In this document: one piece after another, positions 1 through 11,966 of the stretch
Position numbering within the stretch: position 1 is the first letter of the stretch
How the letters are laid out: each line of letters begins with the position of its first letter
DNA from: Zygnema circumcarinatum
Taxonomy: Eukaryota > Streptophyta > Zygnematophyceae > Zygnematales > Zygnemataceae
Length of the DNA stretch: 64,000 nucleotides
Assembly (NCBI GenBank): GCA_037447605.1
Contig: CM074805.1
Location: forward strand, 2,887,123-2,951,122
Reading direction: 5' to 3'
The notes under the pieces: model-generated
The model's input: the letters and a program-made list of their open reading frames with translations, nothing else
Told to the model about the DNA's origin: nothing
Databases searched by the model: none
Program-made: the position numbers and the translations under genes

Positions 1-113
1 TCCGCAGCAGCAGACTCTCCGGAATATTCGTGCCAGCCGTCCCTTCCAGAAGAGCGGGAGTCGTCGCCCAAGTCCTTGGAAGTAGGAAGTGCTCCGTGTG
101 CAGTCCGCCTTAC
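1..113 (+). CDS. possible partial exon at window edge
   Basis: Frame 1 is open from the first base for 38 codons, to a TGA at 115-117. The peptide is rich in Ser, Pro and Glu, as in many protein tails. A good 5' splice site (CTTAC|GTGAGT) lies at 113/114, so the frame may instead be an internal exon that continues in an intron. No domain is recognisable. The start of any gene would lie outside the window. The call rests only on the open frame and the donor-like site. Confidence 0.18.
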
Positions 114-117
114 GTGA

Positions 118-2415
118 GTTGCATCATTTCTATCACCTGCAGGAGCTTCAGCCACGCTTTTCCATAAGCAACCTGTGTGCAGCTCGCATGCACTATGACG
201 CTCCACTCGTCTATCTTATTAAATTCCGTGGAAGGGTCTCGGACGTAGCATGTGCATGCATCAGCTGCTTTTTGTTACGCTTCTGGGAGCTCACAACAAA
301 AGCCAGGCCTTCAGTTCGCTCCAAGCAGGAGGAGAAAACAACGCAAAAATTGTTGTCAATTGTACAAAAGAAGCTGGACCGAAAAGGCCTCACATAATTC
401 TCCAAACAAAGTCAGGAGAGAGCAGAGCCATTGACAGCATAGAACTAAGCAATGGCGAGGAGAAAAGCAGGCTACAGGCTGGCCTAAGCACGGACCAGGG
501 GCAGCTGGAGACGCTGCTGCAGCAAGCTCCCGGCGTCGCTCATCCCCGCCAAAGAATGCGTTGCGTGGCCGCCATGGCCTCTCCAGGAGCTCGGCCACGC
601 CGCCATAGCCTAACCGGAGGCCCTCCATCCCTCGCAGAAACCTCCGCCTCGCCGCCTCGCTCGCTCCACCACTCCGCGGACGCGCAGGAGGGTACGACGG
701 GGCGGTGCTCTCTGCCGCCACCGCGACCGCTTCTCCGTTAAACTGTTCACGGCGTCCCATGTCGTGGATGCGCCCGTTGGGCTCGCGGCCGACATTGTTC
801 CTGCATGCGTGCGCGCATGGGGTTGTTGGAGCGGCTCCACAAGCAGCCGTGGCCATGCGCGAGGACAGGGCGGGGGGGTACACGTGGCGCCCATCCCACC
901 CCGCACGCCGTACTTTGCCGTACCGTACGGCCGCGCACCGAGGGAGGCGAGGCGGTCCCAGAAATCAGAATAATCTTTTGTCGTCTTGTTCCGACAAAGG
1001 ACCTGGTCCAGCGCGGCCATGATTGTGTCGAGCGCACTGCGCGTTGACTCGCGTACGGACGCCACGAGCCCCCCTCTCCCTCTCTCCCTCCCTCCCTCTC
1101 TCCGTCTCTCCCTCCCTCTCTCCCTCCCTCCGCCTGCTGTCGGAGTCGGCGCAGTTCACGTTCGGACGGTGGGGGAGCGCGCGGGGGCTCCCTTCACCGC
1201 CGCACTGTGAAGGGAAATGACACAGTCTCATTTACAGCGTACACATGGCCGTTGCCGTGGCCGTAGCGCACGACTGAACTGGTGCGCCATGTGTCCGCAG
1301 TACGGCTGCCGGGCCCTTTGACCCTTGGGCCATGGGAGAGGAGCGGAGGCCATGGCCGCCTTCCCGCCTTCTCGTCGTCGCATGTAGAGGTCGACAATAT
1401 GCATGCGTGCTTTATTGTTGCGACGCCATGCAAGAGATGGGAAATCGCAAGCAGAATCTCTCTTGAAATAAAGATAGCTGTCCAGCATGAATTGCGGCTG
1501 CAACGCATTGCTTTGGTGTGACTTATAGCAAACGGCCAGGTTTCCATGTTCAATGATGAGCAGCTTCTGCTGTCTATTTAACAACCTCGAAAAAAATAAG
1601 GCCAAAAGCAACGATTTGCATAAATACGTGAAACCATACTCGTGCAATTCATGCTATCTGCAACAGCAGGTCTCATCATAATGACGAAGGATGAACGACT
1701 AGTTTGCGAACTTTTATAGGCTGCTATGCAAAATTACAAAACTGCTTCCTATTCTTGCTTCCTATTCAAAAGCATAGACACGCTAAGACCAGCTCGGCCC
1801 GTGTGGACAGCCACTCAATCGTCCGCACTCACTCGGTTGCTTAACCGATGGTCGTAACTCTCCGAACCAAACCATGCACTCGCATGCACTGTTATATTCA
1901 CAACAGTTAACTTATTGTATCAGGCGTGCGCGCACAGCTGGTAAGTGTGCAAGTAAAGGCTTTACTTTATCCAGCGATCAAGGGCGTTAGACGGTGTGAG
2001 TTTGACTGTTTCCTAACTACGGCTGCTCATCTTATTTGAAAAGGCTTGCTGAACCCACATCGTGGCTGCATGCAGCGAATGCAAATGCAGTTGCTGCAGA
2101 AAAATGCCGGAGCTGTCTTCCTTTCCCGTCCATTAAAAAACACCTCCCCAGAATGGACTGAACTGAAAGCAGGCTCAAGGTCACCCGTTCAAAAAGATTG
2201 TCCCTGCAGCATCCACACCAACCAGCAGAGCATTAGAACAACAGCCATCAGCGCAATCTCTTTCATCTCGCACATTCAGACAGAAATCATAAGCAGGTCT
2301 CATCCTATGAAAGAGCTGGAACCTTTCTCTACTCAGAAAATTGGTGACGAGGTCTGACTGCCTAGTTCAATTCTGGACGCCGGCACATGGGGAAGGGTTG
2401 GTGCTTACTTCAATC
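118..2415. other. intergenic, no gene seen
   Basis: No open frame with domain features or coherent splice sites was found. A pyrimidine-rich CTCCCT tract lies at about 1066-1132 inside a GC-rich block (about 500-1350). The stretch from 1350 to 2400 is AT-rich and unremarkable, and part of it is probably the 3' UTR of the minus-strand MYB gene. Confidence 0.5.
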
Positions 2416-4630
2416 TTAGTGAGGCAGTGCATAAGACGCTGCTTCCGAGGATGATGAGAGCTGAGGATCTTCTTCTATTCCATGAATTCCAAAAGCTGAC
2501 GTATTTTCTAGTAGCCTTCTAGCTAGGCCGGGATTCGTGCCGAGAAGTGTCCAAAAAGCGTCGGTTATATGCGTCGAATGAACCGACTCGTTCTCCCTGC
2601 TGCATTGGATCGGCAAGCTCTGACTGGCGGGGACAGGTAGGGGAGGGGGGAGCATAGAGAAGGAGCCGCCATTGAAGCTTGCGGCCGTGCAGGACGTGAA
2701 GCCGTCGAGCGGTTCCATGTCGGCCCCAGACGGAGCGAAGCAGACGGCGTTCTGCGCTGCCATGCTCAGAGCGCCCGCAAATATGGCGGACTGCAGCTCC
2801 GCTTTCTTGGCGGAGGGCAGACCGGGCGAGCTCGGGGCTCCTCTCCACCCATCACCGCCGTTTACATGGCCAGGGCCGGGCATGCACGAATCAGTAGGGC
2901 AGCTAGCAAAGCTGTTGTTCTCAGAGTTGCATAGAGAGCCTTGTTGGACGCTCTCTTCCTGAAGGTTAGGATACAAGGATGGGGACTGGCAGTGACTCCA
3001 TATATCTATGTCTGCCAAGTGAAGTTTGTCAAGCAAGGAATGTCCTAGAGGTGACGACGATGTGCCACCTCCACGGTGTGGACTAGCCATAGAAGCGTCG
3101 GAAAGAAACATGTTTGTGGAGGAAGATGAGTAGCATCCCGACAGAGCTCTTTCAGGACAGGATCGCATGTCGATCTCAGCTGTGGCCTCTGACACCAACG
3201 TCTCCACGTCAGGCGCAGGCTCGGACCAAGCATTGCTGCAGACGAATGCGCTTTCTATCGCGGAGTGATTGAAGGCACTCGTATTCATCCAGCTTCGGAG
3301 AGATGTGGAGCTTTTGACCTGCTTTGCTTCTGCGGCTGCAATTACTTCTGCAGCGTGCCGCCGCTGGAGGCGCACCGCTGCATCCCTCTGAGCAGCAAGG
3401 GAGGCGACTTCTCCAGGGCAGCCAGCTTTCAGAGATCGCTTCGCCATCTCCTCGAGGACAAGTCGCCTTTCGAAGTCGCCATTGCTTATGTTGGTTATGT
3501 GCTCCGGCAGATCTGGGCTCTTCTGCATGCTATGGGAGGGAGAAACGTCCTCGGTCGGTTTTGCAGGTACTCCATCCTTGGCAGCAGGTTTCCCTTCAGA
3601 ATCAAGCTGCGCCGATGCATGGCTCACAATGGCCGCCTTCAGGATGGAAGGCCCGACTCCAAAGGCTGCAGCGGCTCGGATGTCGGCAACCTGCAACGCG
3701 CAGAAAGTCAAGAGCAGTCAGGGTGGTCCTTTCGCTGAATGGTTCCTCCTATCTAACCGTTCAAGGCAGACAAACAAGTTTGCAAACGCTGAAACAAACT
3801 TGCTTCACCAATATCACGGTAGCTGGAAAAAAATCCCGAGAAAGCGGAACCAAATTCAGGAAGGTAGAGAGAATGCGTTTCAAGATAAGCAAAGCATGTT
3901 TTCAAAGACAATGCGAGCAAGCTGAGAGGTATATGCGCACCTGCGGGTTTTGCAGGATTCCGGTGAGCACCCGAACATAGCGGTGCTTCAGGTAGTTGTT
4001 CCAATGGTTCTGCAATGAGAGAGAGGAAATTCCAACAGATTTTAGAATGAATGAAACTGCAGCGTTTGGATGTGCCTGATAGGGAACGTGGAAACAAGTT
4101 CAGGAAGTTAAGAGGAGACAAACATGGTAAGATACGGTTGGAGGGAAAAAGTCACTGAACTGTGCTGTTCCCTAATGTACGTGATAACGTTTGTCAGTTC
4201 AGGAAAGTCTCACCTTTACAGCGCTGTCAGTGCGGCCATGGAGCTCCTTGGCGATGTGCGCCCACCGCGGGCCGTTGCGTGCGTAACCCAGCGCGATGGC
4301 GCGGCTCTCGTCCTCGCTGAAGCGCTCCTTCACCACCTGCACCCCACTCCCTCTCGTCAGCGCCCTCCCTTGTCTTCGCCGCCAATGTTCCCCGCCAATC
4401 CAACCCTCCAAGCCCCCCAGGAAGCCGGCAGGCAGCCATGGTGCGCGGCGCACCGCGGGGCTGAGGTGGTTGAGCCAGCGCAGGCGGCAGCTCTTGGGCG
4501 TGCGGCGCTCGAGGCCGGGCTCGGCGGCGACCTGCGCCCAGCGGTGCGCGCCGCGCAGGCTCACGGCGCGGCGCAACGCTCGGTCCTCGGCCCGGCCCCA
4601 ACACTTCCTCTGCTGCTCGCCCCCCGCCAT
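2416..4630 (-). CDS. R2R3-MYB transcription factor (MYB gene 1)
   Basis: Predicted nuclear DNA-binding transcription factor of 547 aa. Exons on the minus strand: 4630-4454, 4336-4214, 4009-3941 and 3690-2416. All three introns are GT-AG and phase 0. The R2 repeat (about residues 10-58) has regularly spaced Trp and the TPKSCRLRWLNHLSP signature. The R3 repeat (about 60-112) starts with Phe instead of the first Trp, as is usual in plant R3, and contains GRTDSAVKNHWNNYLK. Just after it, VADIRAAAAFGVGPSILKAA (124-143) is shared with the second MYB gene at 59125-61445. The long tail is rich in Ser and acidic residues and ends with a Leu-rich motif (LLGTNPGLARRLLENTS), also shared. The ATG at 4630 was chosen because it gives a compact N-terminus before R2; the frame is open further upstream but that stretch is low-complexity. 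The target genes are not predictable. Confidence 0.9.
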
Positions 4631-4777
4631 CGCTGCGCCTCGCAACCTCCGGTGCAGGTCCAGCCAGCCAGCGGCGGAGAAGGCAAAAGCGGCCCGTAAG
4701 GCCTTGCGGCTATGACCCACTGGCCCGCCACCCGCGCAAGGGAGGCGGCCGCGAACGGGGGGCTTGCTCACGGATCT

Positions 4778-4830
4778 GGAGGGAGGGAGGGAGGGAGGGA
4801 GGGAGAGAGGAGGGGAGGGAGAGAGCGAGG
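4778..4830. repeat. (GGGA)n simple repeat
   Basis: A purine-rich GGGA/GAGA run lies upstream of MYB gene 1, probably in its promoter or 5' UTR. On the coding strand of that gene it reads as a TCCC/CTCC tract. Confidence 0.8.
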
Positions 4831-5392
4831 GAGCGCGGCCGTGGGAGCGAAGGCGGAGGCGGGCGAGGAGGGCTACGCTGCGCAAAAGGTCGCCATAGCC
4901 CTCGCGAATTTGGCGGCGAGCGGCCGCGGCCGTACGTAAGGCGCGGCCGCGACCGCGGCGTGTCCGTAGCGGCGGACGGGCGGGCGGCAGCGCTGGGTTT
5001 TGCACGTGCAGAGCAGCGCTTCTATTCGCTGTGTCTGGCCGCGCCGCGTCAGCATGTGCCGGGAGGGAGGCGGTTTTTCGACCGCCCGAGGCGCGCCGGG
5101 GCGCCGCCCACGTGGCGGCCACGCCGGCGCGGCATTGAATGGGCGGCCGGCCGGCCTCTGGCGCGGGATCGCGCGGATCGGACGGCGGGTGGCGCGGCCC
5201 GCGGGGCGGGGCCGAGCGGCCTCGCTAAATGAACCCCCACGGCGCACTAATGCGCCGTACGGCCGAAGCGGTCGCGCCGTAGGGCTGGCCGTACGGCCAG
5301 CGGACTGCCGACGCGCACGAGCGGGCCGCACGGGCGAATGATTGCGCTGAGAGCGGGGCCTCGCATGGTGCAAGCATTCATGGCCGCGGCCT

Positions 5393-5455
5393 CGCATGGC
5401 GTGGCATGGCAGGGCATGGCTTGGCATGGCAGGGCATGGCTTGGCATGGCAGGGC
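5393..5455. repeat. short tandem repeat, 20-bp unit
   Basis: A 20-bp unit, AGGGCATGGCTTGGCATGGC, is repeated about 2.5 times, preceded by related GGCATGGC words. It is a small GC-rich minisatellite. Confidence 0.8.
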
Positions 5456-5797
5456 GCTTCGATGGGCGTTTCTTAATGATCGACTCCTGTGGCATGCTTG
5501 TTCAACCAAGAGGTAAGAAGCTTTGCAAACGCCATGGCCTCGCTTCTTGTCGGCACGTGAATGAAGAGTTCAACAATGTTCCACAAAATCGTGGAGGTCA
5601 TGTTAGAGTGTAACGTATGAAAACACTTGTGAGAAGAAAGTCTCCAAGGGTTTCCAGCCAAAGATTTTTCATATGAAGTAATGAGGGCATTACGGTCATC
5701 GATTTTCACGGATGTTGGATACCAATGAATTGATTCTACTTTTGCCATTTCAAGTAACGCCGTTGTATAATATTCATCTGACATCGAATTTGAACTG

Positions 5798-5852
5798 ACA
5801 TTGACCTCACGATGGCGATGCCATCAAAGGTACATGGACAAAAACCACAATG
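5798..5852 (+). repeat. dispersed repeat, CTCACGATGGCGA core (partial copy)
   Basis: The stretch reads ATTGACCTCACGATGGCGAT, then GCCATCAAAGGTACATGGACAA. It matches copies near 10578, 13980, 55870, 57898 and 63848. Only the core is kept here. Confidence 0.7.
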
Positions 5853-6937
5853 TACCGTTTACAAAGGTCCTACAGACGAATGAAGCAAGCTAGAGAGCTG
5901 CACTGCTGGAAGTTGAACCTGCATTTCGCGTGGCCATGATGGCGCACTCACTGCCTGCCAGTGCCCGGCCTGCGGCCAATGCATGGCGCCAGCTGGCTCT
6001 GCGATCCGCCCGGCCCTTGCAGACCGCCAGCTGCCCGACCGGGCGGCTTCGATTGTCGTATGCGGAAGCCGGTCCGCCACAGCGACCCCCCGCCGGCGAG
6101 TCGCGTCTCGCCGGTGCGCGCACGCACGGACGGACGGCCGGACGGCGATCCGCGAGCCGGCCGGCCGGCCGGCCTGGTCCTTCGCGGGCAGACCTAGGGT
6201 TGTTCATCGCAAAAACTCTCAAATAGGCGGGAACGAAATCATGTGCGTTTACTCACTCACGAGTACAATGACGTGCTGCAAACAACAGCGTTGTCTTCCT
6301 CACTAGTTCAAAGTCTTCTGTACATGTTTTCTTGCTGTCCATTTTGATGATTTCTTTTCGTTACCCATGTCGTGAGAATAACCTATACAGTATATCCGAC
6401 ACATCATAAATCTACACAATTACGGTACAAAAAAAATAAAGATACAACAGAGAAAAATGATGTATATGTAGACGACATTGTTAGTGGGTCTTTATGGGAA
6501 AAACCGATTTTTTTGTATAAGCCTTCTATAAGGAGAAATTTCATTCTGAACTGCTCTGTGCTCTCGCATGACCAAAACAATACGGGCATTTTTTCATGCC
6601 TGCACTATTCATGGTTTTTTCGCTGAACAAAATTTGTCCTGCCCGTAAAAATGCCCCGCGGAACGTTGGCCAATGATACCAATAAAGCAAGGCAGCTCTT
6701 GGCCCCTTGCTCCTTCTCTCGACGCTCGTGGTTTCCAGCGAGCTCCGGGAGCTTGCCAATGCCCCTCAGCTCCCCCAATCGAACCCTTAACCAGCATAAG
6801 GGACTTTTTTCAAGAGCAGGGCCAACCAGTGGCGCGACGCCACGTGGGATTGGTTCTCTGACACGCTTCAGAGGTTGCCACATGTCCGCCAGGCCCAGAG
6901 GCGCTTGGGACTCGTTCGCCCGCGCGGTTCGTACGAC

Positions 6938-7026
6938 CTAACGTACGGTCTGCCATACGGCCTAGGTACTGTACTGTACAGTACAGTACATCGGCCATAC
7001 TGTATGGTAAGACCGTACGGTCGGTA
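6938..7026. repeat. imperfect inverted repeat with a perfect 24-bp palindromic centre
   Basis: The centre (6966-6989) is a perfect palindrome built of GTACT/AGTAC units. The flanks also pair: an outer arm around 6938-6960 (ACGTACGGTCTGCCATAC) is nearly complementary to 6997-7026 (ATACTGTATGGTAAGACCGT), with a few extra bases in the right arm. It could form a long hairpin. It may be a small fold-back element or a recombination-prone palindrome; no function is established. Confidence 0.7.
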
Positions 7027-10000
7027 CCACGGTCCTTGTAGGACCCGCTGCACCGGCCTACGGCGCGGCGGCGCTCGGCTCTTTCCGGCCGGCAGGACGC
7101 AACGTTCTGGCGCACTGCCTCCCTCCAGATACGACTAAGACGACAGCCCCAGCTGGCAGTCCGAACGGCTCGTGTACGGACTGTCTGTAGAACGCGTTAT
7201 ACACGCCACCTGGCGGCATGTCATTGGTCACTGGTCGAAGGATCTCTGCGTGATTGGGAGACCCCACGGGACAGAAAGCCGATACGTGCGGACACCATTG
7301 CGGGGTTTGGGATTGCTTAATTTCACAAATTAAATCGGACGTGACACTCTACAAACGAATTAACTCTCTAGAGCGCGCTCGGAACTACGATTTGAAAATT
7401 CCGCACGGGGCAGCTTGGAGCCTCGGTTGCACCATGTTCCGAGATTCTGACCCCATGTTGTTCTTATGAAGAATTGTTCAAGAAACTTAGTTACGATAAC
7501 GTTGTTTATAGAGATAGAATTGTTTCAAGAAAACACCAGGACTCTGATAACGCTGTGGATATAATCCCAATGATAGTCGATGCTACAGGCGCGTGAGATT
7601 TCAAATTTGAATGGCTTTTTTGAAGCTTTGAAGGTAATTATTTGCCCCAAGACCTCGACGGTGCCATTTGGATCTGCCAAATCGACCAAGTGGACCCATA
7701 AAGCCATTGACCACTTCCACTAGCCATCGCCTAGGCGTCATCATTGCGCGCATTATTCCGCCCCTTCAGCGCGCACTGCGCAGCCACAAAAAGTAACGCA
7801 CATCCGTACATTTGTACATAAATTTACTCCCCCGTCCGCGTCCGCGTCCGCGTCCTCCCGCCCGCCCGCTCTCCCTAGCCGTACGGTAAGCGCGTCGCGG
7901 CGCGGCCCACTTGCTGCCGCCACGCCACGCGGTCCAATTAATGGCGATCACGCGCACAAAATATCGCCCGCCCGGCCCCGTCCGACGCAGCGCGGCACGG
8001 CACGTGCCCACAGGCGGGCACGTGGCGGTCATGATCGCCCCGCCCGCGCCCCGACAGGCGGGCCCGCCCCGCCGGGCGGCGCATGTGCGCGGGCGGACGG
8101 GCCCGCGGGACGGCGGCGGCGGTTAGCTGTCGGACCGGCGGGCCGGGGGAGGGGGGGGCGTACGAAGGCTGTACGGCGAAGTCAAGGCAGGGGCCGCGCG
8201 TGGCGCCACGTGGCCCACCTCCCGAGCGCCGCCAGGATCGCGTCTGACGCGACGGCGGCTTGCGGCGCCAGCGACACGGGCCGCCTCCGCCTGCCGCGTG
8301 GCACGCTGAGCGGCGCCTGCGGTCTGACAGGCGTCCAAGCGTGCGAAGGGGAAAGGAGGGGAGGCAGTACGGGGAGGGAGGCGGCCGCCGGGAGATGCGG
8401 GACGGGGAGCGACTGGAGGGCGGAGGATGGGGGGAGGAAAAGCCGTAGGTTTGGGAAGGAGGGGAGCGATTAGGAAGGGGGAGGGGGGAATTGCAAATGG
8501 AAGTGTAGGACCCCGGTGTGTGAAGATGGTGAAGAAATCAAAATGCGAGGGAGTGCAGGAAGGAGGTTGAGAGGGGAAATTCGAGGCGCAAGGGGAGTAG
8601 GTACCCGACGACACAGAAGGATAGAACTGCAATCGAGCGAATGGGAGTGAAAGGGAAGAAAAAGAGAAAGGAAAGAAGGTGAGAGAGAGGCAGAAAGGAG
8701 GACGGAATGAGAGGAGGAATGGCATAGGGAGAGTAGGAAAGTGAGAGGGGCGGAGCAGCAGCCCTCTAGCCGTATCCTTCTCTCGAGCACGCTTTGCTGT
8801 CATGGTCATTCGCTTTTGTTCCAACATTCCCTTGTTTCGTCTCCTTCTCCTCGCCTTTCTTTTTAATTTCCGCATCGTCCAGCAATCGCTGCTTTGTGTC
8901 CACGATGCTGCACACAGTTCTGTTTTCTGGAACTCAATCCTCACGGGTGTGTGCGTGTGCACTTGCTTCACAAACCATGCAGGATATTATTGTTCTCTGT
9001 TTTGGCTATTTTGGATGAAAAGGTGCAGGTGCGTACGCAAACGAGGTGGCCTCAAGCACGCCTTCGTCCTGGAGTGGCAGAGAGTAAACTTCTGTCGGTC
9101 TGGCCGAGGACAAACTAGAATGGAATCACAGACTTTATGCAGCCTGTCAAAAAACTGCAAGTAATGCATGCTTGATTAATCACGGAATATTCACTGACTA
9201 ACACATGGCAAATTAGTTCTCCTTTTCTCGGGATAAAAAAAGAAGAATGGGTGCCTAATGACTTCATGAACTTGTTAATTTTCTTTTTTTATGTGGAACG
9301 CAGTGGTGTGGCTTTTTGGACCCAGTATTCGCTTGAGCACCATTTCAAGATACTCGTAGAAAATTGTAGCTGTGAATGTGACTGCATTGAATTCGGTGGT
9401 TACGAGTACTGCTGCTATTTCTTCACATGTATGCCACGTTTCGTAGTGCAGGATTGGCTTGAATGAGAAATGGAGGCCATGATTGAGTTCAGTTCAAACC
9501 AATGAATGACTTGCAATCGCTTGAAGGATGAAACTGATCAGATAATGACGCCATTCACAAAGGCCTTCTTCAAGCAGGCCCAAAGGCAACCCCAATTCTG
9601 CGTGGGCATGTTCATGAGCGGAGGCTGTCTGGTGTGCACACTTGGGACAGTCTTGCACTCGCCGTTTAGCCGGAGGGAAATGACCATGTCATGGGTGCAT
9701 GTGACGTGTGTGAACATTCTTTGATCGCTGAACAGACCCAACATTCGTGAGACTAGTATGCACTAAGTGAACAAAACCTAGCTCAGTTCAAACACTTAAT
9801 ATATGCTAGACCAACACAGAACTGTGAAATGCAGCTCAGCAGATGTTCTGGGTTTTATCGTCCATCTTCGTGGAGAGAAGAGTCAGGCGCGTTAAGTTGT
9901 TACTGTTGTGTGTGGGAGACGTGAGAGCCGACCATTTGCAACAAGTCTCCACCGCGCAAGTTCCTCATAAGTTCACACCTTATTATTCTAGGAATCAATA

Positions 10001-10414
10001 TTCTTGCAGTATGAATCCATGAGTATCCTTTTGCTGTAAGCGTTGTATTAGCTTATATCGCAGTCACTTCGACGCCAATATGCGCAACGCTTTCAAAACG
10101 TTTATAAAGTGAACTCACCCCAGCAATCGCGAAGCAAAGGGGTTGGTGGAAAGGCTTCTTTAACTGCGGAACACGGGATGTGCTTAGGTTGATGTCGTTG
10201 AGTGGATATTTAGACAGATCATTGGTTCAAGTTCATAGTTTGAGATGACGTCAAATACAAATAGAACACGTTCAACGTCAACGCCCTTACCTGTTTGCGG
10301 GTCTTTCTGATTGATTGAGCGGAATTGACATTTTGCTTAAACTTGATTCAAATGTCTAAGATTTAGGTAACTATTATAGGGTTAACTGGAGCTAAACGAA
10401 AATGTAATAAGCAA

Positions 10415-10555
10415 ACTGCAGAGTGCAGGGTCATTCTCTACACTTGCATTGTACATTCTGCACGCAAAGTGCAAAGCAGGTGCAGAGTGCATTCGTTACA
10501 TTGCGCATTGCGCATTTCGCATTTGCATTGAGGGTGCAATGCAGGATGCAAATCG
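10415..10555. repeat. TGCA/GCAT-rich cluster of short degenerate repeats
   Basis: Words such as GTGCAGAGTGCA, TTGCATT, GCGCATT and GGTGCAATGCA recur closely over about 140 bp in both orientations. There is no clear unit length. It looks like a degenerate minisatellite or fold-back remnant. Confidence 0.5.
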
Positions 10556-10577
10556 AGACACCCAAATGACGACGATT

Positions 10578-10678
10578 GAAAAGATGTGGCATTGATCTCA
10601 CGATGGCGATGATGCCATCCAATGTACATGCACAAAATCAGCATGGGGAACCACGAGGAACTGATCGCAAGAAAAGAG
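10578..10678 (+). repeat. dispersed repeat, CTCACGATGGCGA core
   Basis: This copy runs from GATGTGGCATTGATCTCACG through the variant ATGATGCCATCCAATGTACA to GGAACCACGAGGAACTGATC. It is collinear with the copies at 57898-57990 and 63848-63960 and with the reverse copies near 13980-14075 and 55877-55970. Confidence 0.75.
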
Positions 10679-11280
10679 CTATGCCGACGGCCTCCGACGC
10701 GGCCTCCCTGCGTCGCGCAACGGCGAGAGGCGGCACGCGGGCGGGCAGGGACTGTACGGCCGCCCGCCCGCCCGTCGGTCGCTCGTCGTCCCGTCCGCCA
10801 TGGCTAGGCATAGCTAGGCCTAGGCCTGACCGTGATGACCATACCGTACTTGCGCCGACCATTCGTACACATCGAACTTTCGGAGAGTGGCAGGTCCTCT
10901 CCGGTCCCGCGCGCTAAAGAACGCGCTTTGCCGCCCGGCTGGCGTACGGCGGGGCGCGGGCGGAGGTCCCATGAGAGGGCCGGGCGGTCCACACAGCCTG
11001 TGCTGCCACGTGGACGGTCGCGTTCGGCATCACAGCCGCCAATTGGCCCACGCGCCAACTTGGAACTCGTTCGCTCTGTCGTCCTTTTCCCCGCCCGCCC
11101 GTCGTCGGATCGGTTCACACGCGGCGCCTTCCCGCGCCTGCACGGGTCTTGAAAAGTCCGAAGTTCGCCTGTTCACACTAAACCCCCCGAACCTGCTCGC
11201 TGTTTACCCTCCGCATGTTCCCTAAACTCCCCGAAGCCGTTCACACTTTGCGTACCGTACCTTGTCCGAAAAGTGTCCAT

Positions 11281-11600
11281 GATTTTATATGGGTAGTGCT
11301 AAATTCACACCTTTTCTGTCTAGAGGACTCTAGACACAGACCTTTTTTCGCCGGGCAGATTTTAAAATAGACAAAAAAAAGCATTAAAAACGGAAAAATG
11401 CTTTTTTCACACCTTTTGGAATCGATACACACCTTTTTCCGACGGGCAGATTTACCCCTGATTTTTTTTTTGAGAGAAAAAGATATTGGCCTGCCCGAAT
11501 CCGCTCGGAGCGGAAGATCCGTTCGGCACGAGATCGGTCACCGATGTCCGTCCTTAACACGTGCGTTCAATCTCTGAGGTGTGAATTTAGCAGTAAACTA
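11281..11600. repeat. partial or diverged copy of the 11967-12906 fold-back element
   Basis: It shares, in the same order, a GGGTAGTG start, the GCCGGGCAGATTTTAAAA segment, AAAACGGAAAAATGC, CACACCTTTTGGAATCGATA and CCGCTCGGAGCGGAAGATCC with the left arm of the element at 11967. No matching right arm follows, so it is a solo arm or a truncated copy. Confidence 0.7.
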
Positions 11601-11966
11601 TAATTAATGAGAAGTAACTCACACACCCTTTTAGCTAGGTACACACCTTTTTCGCCGGTCAGATTTTAGGATTTTTTTGTTTTAATTTAACCAGAAAGGT
11701 GTGTATCTAGTCAAAAAAACTGCGGAAATAGTATATTCCTATAAAACGGCCTGATTTCTCGAAGTTTTGAATTGGAATTCTAATACCGAACAGGTTGATC
11801 GGCTCTTGGGAAGAGTCGTACGGCAAAAACGGCGCTCGGGTTAAAACAGCAACCAGATCCCTCGAATCGCACGGAACCAACGTGGCAAAAATTGGAATCC
11901 ACAGCATTCGTCCGTACTGACAGTATACTTGTCCGTACCAATTAAAAATTATTTGGGTTTTATATT

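Larger units (their letters stand above)
4831..11280. other. long intergenic region without a recognised gene
   Basis: About 6.4 kb with no supportable coding sequence; open frames here are GC-rich artefacts or short AT-rich runs. It holds GC-rich blocks at 4831-5350, 5930-6200, 7750-8450 and 10680-11110, with many CGTACG palindromes. It also holds an AG-rich stretch at 8350-8760, two copies of the dispersed CTCACGATGGCGA repeat (5798-5852, 10578-10678), a large hairpin near 6938-7026 and a TGCA-rich cluster near 10415-10555. Confidence 0.5.

Noticed and set aside
8123-8971. 282-residue minus-strand frame
   Set aside because: Low-complexity Phe/Ser/Pro and Arg translation of an AG-rich region, with no recognisable domain.
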